Translations under genes and position numbers: made by a program | In this document: positions 1-6,730 of the stretch, piece after piece | How the letters are laid out: each line of letters starts with the position of its first letter | Numbering within the stretch: the stretch's first letter is position 1 | Origin: an uncultured Coriobacteriaceae bacterium | GTDB lineage: Bacteria > Actinomycetota > Coriobacteriia > Coriobacteriales > Atopobiaceae | Assembly (NCBI GenBank): GCA_900551595.1 | Contig: URWR01000090.1 | Coordinates: 1-6,730 of the forward strand | Reading direction: 5' to 3' | Length of the DNA: 6,730 nt | The notes under the pieces: generated by a model | The model's input: only the letters and a program-made list of their open reading frames with translations | Databases searched by the model: none | Told to the model about the DNA's origin: nothing

Positions 1-3000
1 CGTCGTGATTTTATTCGTTCGATTTTGCATTCAAAAGGCAGGTTTCTGTCTATTGTGGGACTTATGGCGCTCGGGTCGTTTGCTCTTGTGGGGCTCCTTG
101 TAGCTGGACCTGATATGCGCGCGGCAGCACGAGCATATTTTGATGACTTGGGTTTAGCGGACGTAACTGTCATATCCGATCTCGGTCTTGACGAAGAGGA
201 TAGGGCGGCAATTGATGCTGCGCCAGGGGCTTCAGATATTGAATATGGCTACTTCAAAGATGTTGCAATTGATGGAACAACCACCAGCATAAGAGTGATG
301 TCGCAAACGGGCGATCTCTCTCAATTTGAACTTGTAGACGGTCGTATGCCTTCTCAGACAAAAGAAATTGCACTCGACGCCGCTTTACAAGATACCTATG
401 CGATTGGCGATACGATTAAAGTGCAGGAAAAGCCCGACTCAATTTCAGGCAAAACAGTGTTTGTGGATAACGAATTTGAGGTAGTGGGTTTTGTAAATTC
501 ACCCGAGATTATCTCGATTGTGAACATGGGCCAGTCTACGGCAGGTACGGGCTCACTCAAAGGCTATGCGGTAGTAACTCCGGAAAGCTTTGATTCCGAC
601 GTATATATGATGGCGCGCTTATCGTATAGCGATACTGCTCATCTCGATCCCTATAGCAAGGCTTACCGCGATTGCATCCAAACACATAAAAGCGACCTTG
701 AGCGACTTTTGGCTGCTCGTCCAAGTGAACGACTTGCAGCAGTAAAGGGAGAGGCACAGCAATCTATTGATGAGGGACAGGCAGAGGTTAATGATGCTCG
801 ATCTCAACTCAGTAATGCTGAACGCCAGCTTGGTGAGGCGGCAATTACCATTTCAAACGCTCAGAGCCAGATAGAGAGCGCTCGCAATACTCTTGAGCAA
901 CAAACAGCTATGAGTCAGAACGAACTCGATGAGAGCTGGCAAAAACTCAGTGCTGCGAAACGCACACTTGATAGAACAGACGAGCAGCTCAAAGATATTG
1001 CTGCCCAAATTTCAGATGGAGAGCAACAGACGTCGGAAGCCAGAGAACAGCTTGAAGAAGGCGAGAGTGCCTATGCCCAGGCATCGCAGCAGCTTGAAGA
1101 TAGCCGTCAGGCTTACGAGACTGCAAAAGCGCAGTACGAGGAGAAAAACACTCAATTTCAAGCGGCAAAGCAACTCTATGATGAGCAGTGGGAGACAGTT
1201 AGTGCCCAATGGAATAGTTCAGAAACACAGGACGCTTGGAACGTGTTGGACAGCAAGCGTGATGAAATAGCGCAAGGCATCCAACAGTGTGAAGAAACAC
1301 TCAAGCAAGATCCTGACAATCAGGATGTTCAAAACGAACTTACCCAATTGCGCGCGCAGCAAGAAAAGCTCGAGCAACTCGACACATTAAAAGAGAGCTA
1401 TGAACAGCTTGCAACATTTGGAGCAAGCTATGAATCAACCCGTGCAGCATTAGAAGAAACTCACAATCAGCTTGAATCAGGAAAGGCTGACTTGCTTTCA
1501 CATGAACAAGAACTTGCTGATAAACGAGCTTATCTTGATGCGTCTACTGAAAAGTTGCAGTCAAAAGAAGATGAACTTGCAAACGCACGCGACGCATATG
1601 AGAAGGGTGTCGCATCATATAATGCCGGATTAAAAGCATACGAGGATGGCCTGGCTGCCTGGCATGCCGGAAAAGATCAGCTTTTGCAAAGCAGTTTGTC
1701 GGCACAAACGCAGATAGATACTGCAACGGAAGAACTGAATGCCAAGCAAGAGGAATACCTCAATGCTCTTAATAGCTATACAACTGAACTTCCCGAGGCC
1801 GAAAAGAAGATAAGCGACGCAGAGACTGAACTTTCAGATGCACGTGAGCGCATCGCAGGCCTATCGTTGCCTGTTTATGATGTTGACTCAAGAAGCGAAA
1901 CGCCCAGTTCGGATGCGTATGGCACCTATGAAACCATATCGAAGGTTATAGATTCTCTTGCGCGCGTTTTCCCCGTTTTTCTCTACTTGGTAGCAGCACT
2001 TGTCACCCTTACGACTATGACTCGTATGGTTGATGAGGAGCGCGTTATTTCAGGTACCTTCAAAGCGCTCGGCTATTCCGATGCAGACGTAGCTCGTAAA
2101 TTTGTAATGTACGGTGCACTCGCAGGTATTACAGGATCTGTCATTGGCATTGTGCTTGGCCATACACTCTTACCTTTAATTGTCTATGGTGCATACGGAC
2201 ATTCGTTTACCTTACCGCCCATTCACCTTGCTTTTTATCCGAAGGTTACGATTTTGGCGCTTGTGCTTGCGGTTGCCTGTTCGGTGCTTCCCGCATGGAT
2301 TGCTGCGCGTCGAGAACTGCGTGCTCAGCCAGCGGAACTCTTGCTTCCTAAAGCTCCACGAAGTGGATCAAAGATTTTGCTCGAACATATTCATCCCATT
2401 TGGAATCGTCTTTCTTTTACGCATAAAGTTACTGCTCGCAATCTCTTTCGATATAAACAACGCATGTTTATGACAATACTTGGCGTAGCGGGTGCTGTAG
2501 CTATTTTGGTAACAGGTTTTGGTGTACAGGCATCTATTCAGCAAATGGATACGCGCCAGTTTGGTTCGATTATTCACTACGACCTTATTGTTGCTAATGC
2601 TCCAAGTGCGACTACAAAAGAAGCCGATGAAGTAACTGCCTTGCTCAATGACCCTATGGTGAAAAATCACGCTGCTATTCACTATGAAAGCATTTCTAAA
2701 GTTGCAGGTGAAAACGGCGAGAGACAAGACATAACCCTTATCGTGCCTGAGGACATATCATCGTTTTCGGACTATCTGTCACTGGAAGATCGCACGACCG
2801 GAAAGAGGATAGGTCTTAGTAAAGATGGTGCCGTCATTTCTGAGCGTCTCGCAAGTCTTTTGGGGTTGCAGAAGGGTGATACTCTCGAATTTACCGACGA
2901 TAATGGCGTTGAACACTCAGTTGTTATTAGCGATATCACCGAAATGTATATTGGACACTTCATGTTCCTCTCGCCTGAGGCCTATGAAGCTGTGTTTGGA

Positions 3001-3558
3001 ACTCCCTACTCGTCAAATGCAAGCTTAGTTACACTCAAAGATCGTTCTTTGCAGAGTGTGGAGAATGCTGCTGCACAGTTTATGGATCTTGCTGGTGTAA
3101 AGGGCGTCGTACAGAATACTGCCCTGCAAAATCAAGTGAGAACCATCGTAGATTCACTCGATAAGATCATGGGTGTACTCATTCTTGTGGCATCGATGCT
3201 CGGTGTCGTCATTATGTATAACCTCACCAATCTCAATGTCTCAGAGCGAATGCGCGAGCTATCGACAATTAAGGTACTTGGTTTTCACACCAATGAGACA
3301 ACCATGTATATCTATCGTGAGACGATTATCCTTACGATACTCGGTGTTCTTGTTGGATTTGGGGTAGGGGTGGCACTTCACGAATATGTGTTGTGGGTGG
3401 TGCCGCCTGATAACGTAATGTTTGACCCTGCTTTATCAGCAATAGAATTCGTTGTGCCAACAATTGTTATAACCGTCATCGTTATCGTTCTTTACTTTGT
3501 TGTATTGCATCGATTGCGCCATGTCGACATGTTGGAGGCGCTCAAGAGCGTGGATTAG
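1..3558 (+). CDS. Large FtsX/MacB-type ABC transporter permease with extracytoplasmic coiled-coil insert (5' end outside window)
   Basis: Membrane subunit of an ABC transporter of the FtsX/MacB/LolC superfamily; its ATPase is not in the window. The frame is open from base 1 and already reads family-typical residues (RRDFIRSILHSKGRFLS), so the true start is upstream and the TTG at 25 is not it. 1185 residues are visible. Order: TM1 (about 43-108); first extracytoplasmic domain; long Glu/Gln/Ala-rich coiled coil (about 715-1865); a first FtsX core with TM2 (about 1966-2020), TM3 (about 2113-2185) and TM4 (about 2248-2310); TM5 (about 2467-2530); second extracytoplasmic domain (about 2535-3150); a second FtsX core with TM6-TM8 (about 3166-3515). 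Each core has the cytoplasmic coupling-loop signature: MVDEERVISGTFKALGYS and VSERMRELSTIKVLGF. Substrate unknown; relatives export peptides or lipids, or regulate cell-wall hydrolases, mechanically. The gene ends in TAG, 116 bases before nadA, and probably belongs to a separate unit. Confidence 0.93.
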   Translation, partial: RRDFIRSILHSKGRFLSIVGLMALGSFALVGLLVAGPDMRAAARAYFDDLGLADVTVISDLGLDEEDRAAIDAAPGASDIEYGYFKDVAIDGTTTSIRVMSQTGDLSQFELVDGRMPSQTKEIALDAALQDTYAIGDTIKVQEKPDSISGKTVFVDNEFEVVGFVNSPEIISIVNMGQSTAGTGSLKGYAVVTPESFDSDVYMMARLSYSDTAHLDPYSKAYRDCIQTHKSDLERLLAARPSERLAAVKGEAQQSIDEGQAEVNDARSQLSNAERQLGEAAITISNAQSQIESARNTLEQQTAMSQNELDESWQKLSAAKRTLDRTDEQLKDIAAQISDGEQQTSEAREQLEEGESAYAQASQQLEDSRQAYETAKAQYEEKNTQFQAAKQLYDEQWETVSAQWNSSETQDAWNVLDSKRDEIAQGIQQCEETLKQDPDNQDVQNELTQLRAQQEKLEQLDTLKESYEQLATFGASYESTRAALEETHNQLESGKADLLSHEQELADKRAYLDASTEKLQSKEDELANARDAYEKGVASYNAGLKAYEDGLAAWHAGKDQLLQSSLSAQTQIDTATEELNAKQEEYLNALNSYTTELPEAEKKISDAETELSDARERIAGLSLPVYDVDSRSETPSSDAYGTYETISKVIDSLARVFPVFLYLVAALVTLTTMTRMVDEERVISGTFKALGYSDADVARKFVMYGALAGITGSVIGIVLGHTLLPLIVYGAYGHSFTLPPIHLAFYPKVTILALVLAVACSVLPAWIAARRELRAQPAELLLPKAPRSGSKILLEHIHPIWNRLSFTHKVTARNLFRYKQRMFMTILGVAGAVAILVTGFGVQASIQQMDTRQFGSIIHYDLIVANAPSATTKEADEVTALLNDPMVKNHAAIHYESISKVAGENGERQDITLIVPEDISSFSDYLSLEDRTTGKRIGLSKDGAVISERLASLLGLQKGDTLEFTDDNGVEHSVVISDITEMYIGHFMFLSPEAYEAVFGTPYSSNASLVTLKDRSLQSVENAAAQFMDLAGVKGVVQNTALQNQVRTIVDSLDKIMGVLILVASMLGVVIMYNLTNLNVSERMRELSTIKVLGFHTNETTMYIYRETIILTILGVLVGFGVGVALHEYVLWVVPPDNVMFDPALSAIEFVVPTIVITVIVIVLYFVVLHRLRHVDMLEALKSVD
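715..1865 (+). other. Coiled-coil hairpin region within the permease
   Basis: About 380 residues between the first extracytoplasmic domain and TM2 form a continuous, highly charged, Gln/Glu/Ala/Leu-rich segment with heptad-like spacing (for example DARSQLSNAERQLGEA). From about 725 to 1790 the only proline is in a DPDN turn at 1309-1320, almost at the midpoint. This suggests two antiparallel helical arms of about 198 and 181 residues. Helical geometry and the turn are inferred from composition. Confidence 0.7.
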
Positions 3559-3611
3559 TTCAAGCTGTATTGCGCAGCTGGATAAACGGAGTAAAAGTCA
3601 ATTTAGCTGTT

Positions 3612-3649
3612 ACTGTCTTGTCACCTGTAAAGCAGACTGTCATACTGTC
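3612..3649 (+). repeat. Three ACTGTC repeats across the nadA promoter; possible repressor-binding region
   Basis: The hexamer ACTGTC occurs at 3612-3617, 3636-3641 and 3644-3649, flanking and overlapping both promoter boxes; the first copy continues as TGTCTTGTCA. NAD synthesis genes in Gram-positive bacteria are often repressed by NiaR or related regulators at short TGTC/GACA-type sites. The match here is only loose, so an operator role is inference. Confidence 0.2.
3618..3646 (+). promoter_or_regulatory. Candidate sigma-70/SigA promoter of the nadABC operon
   Basis: A -35 box TTGTCA (3618-3623, 5 of 6 to consensus) is separated by exactly 17 bases from a -10 box CATACT (3641-3646, 4 of 6). 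Transcription would start near 3653, giving a leader of about 22 bases before the nadA ATG. It is the only clear pair I find in the gap and lies just where the operon needs a promoter. The -35 box overlaps a TGTCTTGTCA element that could be an operator. Confidence 0.5.
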
Positions 3650-3674
3650 GGAGTTTGTCGAAGAGGGGAGAGAC

Positions 3675-4601
3675 ATGTCGACAGGAGATTTGTGCGATGA
3701 GGTGGCACATCTTAAGGCAGCTTGTGATGCAGTCATTTTGGCGCACTACTACGTTCCGCCTGAGGTGCAACAAATAGCCGATTATGTGGGTGATTCCTTT
3801 GCATTGGCTAAGCTGGCTGCCACCTTGTCGTGTCATACGCTTGTTTTTGCGGGTGTCCGTTTTATGGCAGAGAGTGCGAAGCTTCTTTCACCTGAGAAGA
3901 CGGTACTTATGCCGGATCAAACAGCGGATTGTCCTATGGCACATATGGTCAAACAAGAAACCGTTGCTGCTGCTCGCGCTCAATATAGTGAAGATCTTGC
4001 GGTGGTTTGTTACGTCAATTCAACAGCTGAAGTTAAATCGTGGTCGGATGTATGTGTAACCTCATCCAATGCAGTAAAGATTGTACGTGCCCTACCTCAG
4101 CACACGATTCTTTTCATTCCAGATCGTCATCTTGGTTCGTATGTTGCAGAACAAGTCCCCGAGAAAAATATCATTTTGAATGATGGGTGTTGTCCTATTC
4201 ATCACAACATTTCTGCTGATGAAGTGCGCTCACTGAAGGCTGAGTATCCTGATGCACCGGTGCTTGCGCACCCCGAGTGCGGTCCTGAAGTGATGGCGCT
4301 TGCCAGCTTTGCAGGGTCAACATCGCAAATAATCGAGAGGGCCGCAGCTTCTCAAGCACATGATTACATCATTCTTACAGTGGAAGGTGTGCGCGGTGAA
4401 TTAGAGCGCCAAACAGCGGGGTCTGGGAAACGTTTTCACTTTCCATCCACCCGTCCGCTTTGCCCTGATATGAGCCGAATCACTACTGAAAAAGTTGCGG
4501 CTTGCCTGCGCGAAGGAACTGGAGAAATAGGCTTGCCTCCTGCATATATTGCAAAAGCTGCACGTTGTACGCTCACGCGCATGCTTGAGCTTGGGAGATA
4601 G
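3675..4601 (+). CDS. nadA: Quinolinate synthase NadA
   Basis: NadA condenses iminoaspartate (from NadB) with dihydroxyacetone phosphate to form quinolinate, using a cytoplasmic [4Fe-4S] cluster. The ATG at 3675 is preceded by a strong purine-rich SD (GAGGGGAG, 3663-3670) and gives 308 residues, the usual size of the short Thermotoga-type NadA. A longer reading from TTG 3570 would put the promoter inside the gene and adds residues unlike NadA. Visible motifs: AHYYVPPEVQQIADYVGDS (residues 23-41), FAGVRFMAESAKLLSPEK (58-75), YVNSTAEVKSWSDVCVTSSN (113-132), PDRHLGSYV (149-157), HPECGPEV (199-206) and GSTSQ (214-218). The three cluster ligands are expected at Cys86 (DCPMA), Cys173 (CCPIHHN) and Cys263 (LCPDM); all are present. 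nadB follows after two bases, so the two are probably translationally coupled. First gene of the nadABC operon; appears fully functional. Confidence 0.96.
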   Translation: MSTGDLCDEVAHLKAACDAVILAHYYVPPEVQQIADYVGDSFALAKLAATLSCHTLVFAGVRFMAESAKLLSPEKTVLMPDQTADCPMAHMVKQETVAAARAQYSEDLAVVCYVNSTAEVKSWSDVCVTSSNAVKIVRALPQHTILFIPDRHLGSYVAEQVPEKNIILNDGCCPIHHNISADEVRSLKAEYPDAPVLAHPECGPEVMALASFAGSTSQIIERAAASQAHDYIILTVEGVRGELERQTAGSGKRFHFPSTRPLCPDMSRITTEKVAACLREGTGEIGLPPAYIAKAARCTLTRMLELGR

Positions 4602-4603
4602 TC

Positions 4604-5926
4604 ATGGTTACAAAACTCAATAGCTCCATGAACCCGCATATTATTGACTGCGATGTGGTAATAGTCGGCTGTGGCGTGGCTGGTCTTTACTGTGCGCTCA
4701 ATCTTCCTGCTGCACTTTCCGTTGTGTTACTTTCCAAAGAGTCGGTAGATCATTGAGACTCAAAGCTTGCCCAAGGCGGAATCTGTGTCCTGCATGATCC
4801 GGGTGACTACGAATCGTTTTTTGAAGATACCCTGAGAGCAGGCCACTATGAAAATCGCCTAGAGAGCGTCGATCTCATGATTCGGGCAAGCCGCCCAATC
4901 ATTGACGATCTTATCAAGCGTGGTGTGCGCTTCGCGAGGCAGCAAGATGGCAACTTGGACTACACCCGTGAAGGAGCACATTCACGTCCGCGTATTGTCT
5001 ATCACGAAGATGTTACCGGTAAGGAAATAACGGAACATCTGCTTGCTGACGTTCGAGCACTTCCAAATGCTCGAATATTTGAGAACACCTGTATGACCGA
5101 CATTCTTGAGGGTTTTGATGCTTCGGGTGCGCGTGTGTGTCGCGGGGTACTTGCCACCGGATCAGCTGGCGAACTCTGTGAGATTCGTGCTGATGCGACG
5201 GTATTTGCAACGGGTGGCGTAGGTGGTCTTTATTCTCACTCCACTAATTTCTCGTGTCTCACGGGAGACGGCTGCCGTATTGCTGCTGAGCATGGAGTGC
5301 TTCTTGAGCATATGGACTACGTCCAGATTCATCCCACTACACTGTGGACCGAGCGGCCAGGACGAGCTTTTCTTATTTCTGAGTCTACTCGTGGTGAAGG
5401 CGCTATCCTGCTCAATGATGAGGGAGAGCGGTTTGTGGATGAGCTGCTCCCACGCGATGTGGTATCAGCTGCAATATTTGCTGAGATGCAGCGCACAGGG
5501 AAAAAACATGTGTGGCTGTCCTTTGAGAATGTATCACGCGAGGTAATTGAGGGACATTTCACACACATTTTTGAACACTGCTTACAAGAAGGGTATGACA
5601 TTCGCAACCAACCCATACCTGTTGTACCTGCGCAGCATTATTTTATGGGTGGAATTTATGTCAATTCAGACTCTGAGACCACCTTGCCACACCTTTTTGC
5701 CTGCGGAGAAACATGCTGCAATGGTGTGCATGGTAAGAATCGTTTGGCATCTAACAGTCTGCTTGAATCTCTTGTGTTTGCTCAGCGCGCGGCTGACAAA
5801 ATCATGCGCGATCGATTTGCACAGGATAGCGCGGTGCAACTTGCCGCTGCTACACAAGAACACTCTCGTTTTATTGCTGGTCTGCGTGATGTAACCGATA
5901 TTGCTTTGCTTACTGGTGCTCAATAA
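4604..5926 (+). CDS. nadB: L-aspartate oxidase NadB, interrupted by an in-frame TGA at codon 51 (recoded or recently broken)
   Basis: NadB is the FAD enzyme that oxidises L-aspartate to iminoaspartate, with oxygen or fumarate as acceptor, feeding NadA. The ATG at 4604 has an SD (GGGAG, 4593-4597) inside the nadA end. Codons 1-50 carry the dinucleotide fold (CDVVIVGCGVAGLYCALNL, 16-34) and LLSKE. Codon 51 is TGA; the same frame continues with DSKLAQGGICVL to TAA, 440 codons in all. Expected active-site residues are present: Glu123 and His126 (TREGAHSRPR), His243 (QIHPTTL), Arg284 (LPRDV), His345 (PAQHYFMGG) and Arg380 (KNRLASNSLLES); the second FAD motif ATGGVGGLY starts at 202. It is about 100 residues shorter than E. 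coli NadB and lacks the C-terminal helical domain, as many clostridial NadBs do. No other lesion is seen. Either UGA is read through (Sec/Cys), or the gene is a fresh pseudogene or carries a base-calling error. Confidence 0.92.
4754..4756 (+). other. In-frame TGA codon in nadB (possible recoding site)
   Basis: The TGA is codon 51 of nadB, in the context VDH-TGA-DSKLAQGG. Aligned on the shared AQGG motif it falls on the Gly of E. coli NadB EGSTFYAQGG and on the Ser of SdhA RSHTVSAQGG, one residue before the histidine that binds FAD covalently in SdhA/FrdA. One base change from TGC, TGT, TCA or GGA would create it. Whether it is selenocysteine, a nonsense mutation or a sequencing error cannot be decided from this window. 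Confidence 0.85.
4778..4800 (+). promoter_or_regulatory. Candidate SECIS-like hairpin downstream of the nadB TGA
   Basis: Bases 4778-4786 can pair with 4792-4800 (eight pairs including one G-U, with single-base bulges at A4781 and T4795), leaving the loop GTCCT at 4787-4791. The loop starts 30 bases after the TGA and begins with GT. Bacterial SECIS elements are short hairpins just 3' of UGA, with the apical loop roughly 16-37 bases away and a G at the start of the loop, so the geometry is acceptable. The bases also encode a conserved protein stretch, and hairpins of this strength occur by chance. Confidence 0.15.
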
Positions 5927-5932
5927 TCTTTT

Positions 5933-5968
5933 GTGGGAGTACGAACTGAGACGCTCCACATGTTGGAG
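5933..5968 (+). promoter_or_regulatory. Two mutually exclusive hairpins in the nadB-nadC gap
   Basis: The segment CTCCAC (5954-5959) can pair upstream with GTGGGAG (5933-5939, one bulged G) or, as CTCCA (5954-5958), perfectly with TGGAG (5964-5968) around a five-base loop. The second fold covers the front of the nadC ribosome binding site. The pairing is plain in the sequence; a regulatory switch is inference, and the leader is short and carries no known riboswitch motif that I recognise. Confidence 0.25.
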
Positions 5969-5977
5969 GGAGAAGTT

Positions 5978-6730
5978 ATGACTGATCCAATGATTCAGTT
6001 GCAAATGGATGATCATATTCGTATGGCTTTGAAAGAGGACATGCCTTTTGGTGATGTTTCCACCGCTGCGGTGATGCCTGAAAAGCGTGTGGGGCGCGTG
6101 CAGCTTATTGCTAAGGCTGATGGCGTCATCGCAGGCCTTGCCGTCTTTTCGAGAGTATTCTCACTCCTCGACCCAGCTACTAGTGTTATTGCAGAAGTTG
6201 CAGACGGTGATCATGTTGCCTCTGGGCAGCACTTAGCAACGGTAGAAGGCGATGTTCGCGTGCTCCTTGAGGGTGAGCGTACCGCTCTTAATTATCTGCA
6301 GCGTATGAGTGGCATTGCAACGTATACCGCAGGTGTTGTAGCCGCACTTGCAGGTAGTTCTACAACACTCGTTTGCACGCGGAAGACTACCCCTGGCATG
6401 CGTCTTTTTGAGCGCGAGGCCGTGCGTTTGGGTGGAGGAAGCCTCCATCGGTTTGGTTTGTCTGATGGGGTGCTTCTCAAAGACAATCATATCGATGCAG
6501 CTGGTGGGGTTGCTTTAGCAATTGATGCGGCTCGCGCCTCGGCACCCTTTGTGGATAAGATCGAAGTGGAGTGCGAGACGTTAGAGATGGTACAAGAGGC
6601 CGTGGAGGCTGGTGCCGATATCATCATGCTCGACAATATGAATCATGACCAGATGCTTCAAGCGGTAACGTATATTGCTGGACGTGCCCAAACGGAAGCT
6701 TCTGGTAATGTTGACGCAGCTAATGCGGCT
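5978..6730 (+). CDS. nadC: Nicotinate-nucleotide pyrophosphorylase (carboxylating) NadC, 3' end outside window
   Basis: NadC (quinolinate phosphoribosyltransferase) converts quinolinate and PRPP into nicotinate mononucleotide, CO2 and pyrophosphate, completing the de novo branch begun by NadB and NadA. The ATG at 5978 follows a strong SD (GGAGGGAG, 5965-5972). The 251 visible residues run in frame to the last base; about 30-40 residues are missing compared with the usual length of about 280-290. Motifs in order: ALKEDMPFGDVST (residues 17-29); the N-terminal sandwich domain with AKADGVIAGL (45-54); EGERTALNYLQRMSGIAT (98-115); TRKTTPGMRLFEREAVRLGG (134-153); HRFGLSDGVLLKDNH (157-171). Expected active-site residues are present: Arg101, Arg135, Lys136, His157, Arg158, Lys168, Glu197 and Asp219, followed by EASGN (240-244). 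It lies 51 bases after nadB, the widest gap of the operon. No lesion is visible. Confidence 0.96.
   Translation, partial: MTDPMIQLQMDDHIRMALKEDMPFGDVSTAAVMPEKRVGRVQLIAKADGVIAGLAVFSRVFSLLDPATSVIAEVADGDHVASGQHLATVEGDVRVLLEGERTALNYLQRMSGIATYTAGVVAALAGSSTTLVCTRKTTPGMRLFEREAVRLGGGSLHRFGLSDGVLLKDNHIDAAGGVALAIDAARASAPFVDKIEVECETLEMVQEAVEAGADIIMLDNMNHDQMLQAVTYIAGRAQTEASGNVDAANAA

Noticed and set aside
2368..2727. Antisense reading frames on the minus strand (the longest about 119 residues)
   Set aside because: They lie fully inside well-supported genes, have no recognisable motifs or ribosome binding sites, and reflect codon composition of the + strand genes.
25..3558. Start of the permease at TTG 25
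   Set aside because: The frame is open to base 1 and the upstream codons encode conserved family residues, so the gene starts before the window.
3539..3579. Terminator after the permease gene (hairpins CGCT/AGCG at 3539-3550 and AGCTG/CAGCT at 3563-3579)
   Set aside because: Both stems are only four to five pairs and neither is followed by a T tract, so an intrinsic terminator is not supported.
3570..3674. N-terminal extension of NadA from the TTG at 3570
   Set aside because: The extension covers the promoter, has no NadA similarity and lacks a Shine-Dalgarno; ATG 3675 has a strong one and gives the family length.
4604..4756. A real 50-residue peptide ending at the TGA
   Set aside because: Its sequence is simply the N-terminal FAD-binding segment of NadB and would not fold alone.
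4877..5926. A separate shorter gene starting at ATG 4877 (349 residues) after the TGA
   Set aside because: It lacks the FAD dinucleotide fold and the AQGG motif, has no convincing ribosome binding site, and continues the nadB frame without a shift; it is better described as the rest of nadB.
1..6730. Global reassignment of UGA to Trp or Gly (codes 4 or 25)
   Set aside because: About 2,180 other codons contain no in-frame TGA while TGG and GGA codons are used freely; reassigned genomes would show many TGA codons.
1..6730. Mobile elements, CRISPR arrays, tRNA or rRNA genes
   Set aside because: No terminal inverted repeats, transposase motifs, regularly spaced direct repeats or cloverleaf-like sequences were seen on either strand.

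Overview
The window reads as chromosomal DNA of moderate GC from a probably anaerobic, Gram-positive-type bacterium. The clostridial/coriobacterial flavour of NadB (short C-terminus, the LAQGGICVL signature), the short-form NadA and the very large FtsX-type permease with an extracytoplasmic coiled coil all fit. My best guess is a coriobacterium of the Atopobium/Olsenella type, with a Firmicute as the alternative. This is inferred from protein style only.

Layout: all genes lie on the + strand. Positions 1-3558 hold the 3' part of a large ABC-transporter permease gene whose start lies upstream of the window. It has eight membrane segments in a 4+4 FtsX/MacB-like plan, with a proline-poor helical insert of about 380 residues between TM1 and TM2. 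A 116-base gap (3559-3674) carries a good candidate promoter and short repeats. Then comes a compact NAD biosynthesis operon: nadA (3675-4601), nadB (4604-5926, 2 bases after nadA) and nadC (5978 to beyond the window end). NadB oxidises L-aspartate to iminoaspartate, NadA condenses it with dihydroxyacetone phosphate to quinolinate, and NadC converts quinolinate and PRPP to nicotinate mononucleotide. Together they supply NAD de novo.

The most notable feature is in nadB. An in-frame TGA at 4754-4756 (codon 51) interrupts an otherwise intact gene. The frame is open on both sides, the FAD-binding start lies before the TGA, and every catalytic motif lies after it. By motif alignment the TGA codon sits immediately before the position that carries the covalent FAD-histidine in the related SdhA/FrdA flavoproteins. 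Three readings remain: UGA decoded as selenocysteine or cysteine (a hairpin 22-44 bases downstream loosely fits a bacterial SECIS), a recent nonsense mutation that would break de novo NAD synthesis, or a sequencing error. No other in-frame TGA occurs in the roughly 2,180 other codons, so a global UGA reassignment is excluded.

Smaller points are two mutually exclusive hairpins in the nadB-nadC gap, one of which covers part of the nadC ribosome binding site, and operator-like TGTC-containing elements around the nadA promoter and start codon.
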